DNA of 64,000 nt. It comes from Sphingobium yanoikuyae. GTDB taxonomy: Bacteria > Pseudomonadota > Alphaproteobacteria > Sphingomonadales > Sphingomonadaceae. The position numbers and the translations under genes were made by a program. The stretch spans positions 4,611,501-4,675,500 of the forward strand of contig NZ_CP139979.1 in assembly GCF_034424525.1 (NCBI RefSeq), in the 5' to 3' direction. The notes beneath the pieces were generated by a model that worked only from the letters and a program-made list of their open reading frames with translations, made no database searches and had not been told where the DNA came from. Positions 63,231 to 64,000 of the stretch are shown one piece after another; position 1 is the first letter of the stretch, and each line of letters begins with the position of its first letter.

Positions 63231-63580
63231 AGTTTCTCTCCTCTCTCGTTGCCAAGAGCCATGGAAGAGGCATTTCCGTCACGGTTAAAGCAATTTTGTG
63301 GCGGAGAAACAGATACGCGCCGATAGGTGCACATACTCGAACAATCTCCGCAAAAACTGACTGACTATCCCGATCCTTCGCTGCCACCCGATGGGATTTT
63401 TTCGCTTCTTTCAGCGGATTGTAGGTTCCAAGCGCTCATGTGAGATCAATGAATTGCAAAGGGAGATGATAATCCGATAAATTGCGGTAACTATCGGACA
63501 TATCCCAATTGCCGTACTCTGGAAGCATGATCCATTAGGGCCGTGTCGAAGATGATTATTCCCGGTGACATGATGCAGAC
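63231..63580. other. 350 bp without a supported gene
   Basis: Upstream region of the FecI-like gene, holding its promoter. Higher AT content than average from 63400 to 63560. No repeats of note. Confidence 0.4.
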
Positions 63581-63644
63581 TGACCTGCCCCCCGAAAGAT
63601 CCCTCATTCTGATGTAGAGTCTGTCCACGAGAAGGAGCAGACGC

Positions 63645-63908
63645 ATGAGGAAGCGCCGTTTTACTGAGGCGCAGATCATCGGGATGATCAAGGAGCAGGA
63701 GTCCGGGCTACCGACGGTCGAGATTTGTCGGAAGCATGGGCTGAGCACGGCGACGTTTTACAAGCTGAAGGGCAAGTACGGCGGGATGGAAGTGTCCGAT
63801 GCCCGCCGGCTCCGCCAGCTTGAGGAGGAGAACGGCAAGCTCAAGCGATTGCTGGCCGACAGCATGCTCGACAATGTGATCCTGAAGGATCTGTTGGGAA
63901 AAGTCTGA
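63645..63908 (+). CDS. IS3 family transposase OrfA
   Basis: An 87-residue helix-turn-helix protein: MRKRRFTEAQIIGMIKEQES, VEICRKHGLSTATFYKLKGK, and a leucine-zipper-like LRQLEEENGKLKRLLADSML. GAGAAGGAG precedes the ATG. It overlaps orfB in the -1 frame with a GGGAAAAG slippery stretch at its end, where frameshifting makes the OrfAB transposase. Confidence 0.93.
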   Translation: MRKRRFTEAQIIGMIKEQESGLPTVEICRKHGLSTATFYKLKGKYGGMEVSDARRLRQLEEENGKLKRLLADSMLDNVILKDLLGKV

Positions 63909-64000
63909 CGACACCAGGTTTGCGGCGAGACGCGGTGCTCAAGGTGCTGGGGCTCTATCCGATTTCCCAGCGCCGGGCCTGCGTCCTGATCGGTGTCGAT
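63905..64000 (+). CDS. IS3 family transposase OrfB, partial
   Basis: The first 32 codons of OrfB in the -1 frame (TTPGLRRDAVLKVLGLYPIS, then a QRRACVLIGV stretch) run off the window end. The DDE core lies beyond. Confidence 0.85.
   Translation, partial: MTTPGLRRDAVLKVLGLYPISQRRACVLIGVD

Larger units (their letters stand above)
63581..64000 (+). mobile_element. IS3-family insertion sequence, 5' part
   Basis: The left end TGACCTGCCCCC is the terminal repeat of the IS407 group of IS3. It is followed by orfA and the start of orfB; the element continues beyond the window. Confidence 0.8.

Noticed and set aside
1..64000. CRISPR arrays, rRNA and tRNA genes
   Set aside because: No regular spaced repeat arrays of CRISPR type and no tRNA T-arm signatures were seen; the only short regular repeats are the three iteron-like units.

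Overview
The window looks like DNA from a sphingomonad alphaproteobacterium (Sphingobium, Sphingomonas or Novosphingobium type). The base composition is GC-rich. The gene content fits: an EcfG-type general stress sigma factor with matching promoters, a sphingomonad-type luxR/luxI/phyH set, a TraI/TraD/RepA/DUF736/DUF2840 transfer module, carotenoid genes, a large TonB receptor with FecI/FecR, and IS66, IS256 and IS3 family elements. No rRNA or tRNA gene was seen. The genus is inferred from family knowledge and was not searched.

Layout. Bases 1-9 kb hold a stress and carbohydrate block: EcfG-like sigma, PfpI protease-like protein, Crp/Fnr regulator, glycosyltransferase plus glycogen debranching enzyme, AI-2E family permease and a cupin. 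A complete IS66 element with an exact 8-bp target duplication occupies 9145-11605. From 11.6 to 24.9 kb come small membrane and stress proteins, a pyruvate oxidase/glutamate-synthase-like operon, a PadR-controlled membrane protein, DUF2252, a CsbD-like protein, DUF1543 plus an FAD protein, an SDR and a CDP-alcohol phosphatidyltransferase. From 25.2 to 36.3 kb lies a transfer/replication module on the minus strand: MobF relaxase, coupling protein, an accessory protein, a candidate oriT, lytic transglycosylase, S26 peptidase, three DUF736 genes, DUF2840, RepA with iteron-like repeats, and a frameshifted DUF6499/DUF2285 gene. No VirB-type secretion channel genes and no integrase are present.

From 36.7 to 47.6 kb are TrxC, DUF4142, DUF488, HU, a quorum-sensing block (luxR, a luxI interrupted by an in-frame amber codon, phyH, gntR), regulators and a nucleotidyltransferase-HEPN protein. 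From 47.9 to 57.0 kb is a probable light-response block. A LOV-HTH photoreceptor regulator (EL222 type) is divergent from folE, an FAD oxidoreductase, an SDR, a lipocalin and a secreted hydroxyisourate-hydrolase-like protein. Beside it lie an IspH-CrtE fusion gene, broken by an IS256-family element with a 9-bp target duplication, and crtI. From 57.1 to 63.2 kb is an outer-membrane uptake set (exported FAD oxidoreductase, TonB receptor with STN domain, FecR, ECF sigma). The sigma gene appears to start at ACG. A truncated IS3-family element ends the window.

How the genes may work together. Perfect GGAAC-N16/17-CGTT promoters lie upstream of the sigma gene itself, the small gene at 3105 and the DUF4142 gene, with a near match before the SDR gene; this points to a local general-stress regulon. 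The LOV-HTH regulator probably links blue light to pterin, redox and carotenoid genes. Two of the most distinctive systems, AHL synthesis and the IspH-CrtE isoprenoid enzyme, both carry disabling lesions, so this strain may have lost signal synthesis and part of its pigment supply.
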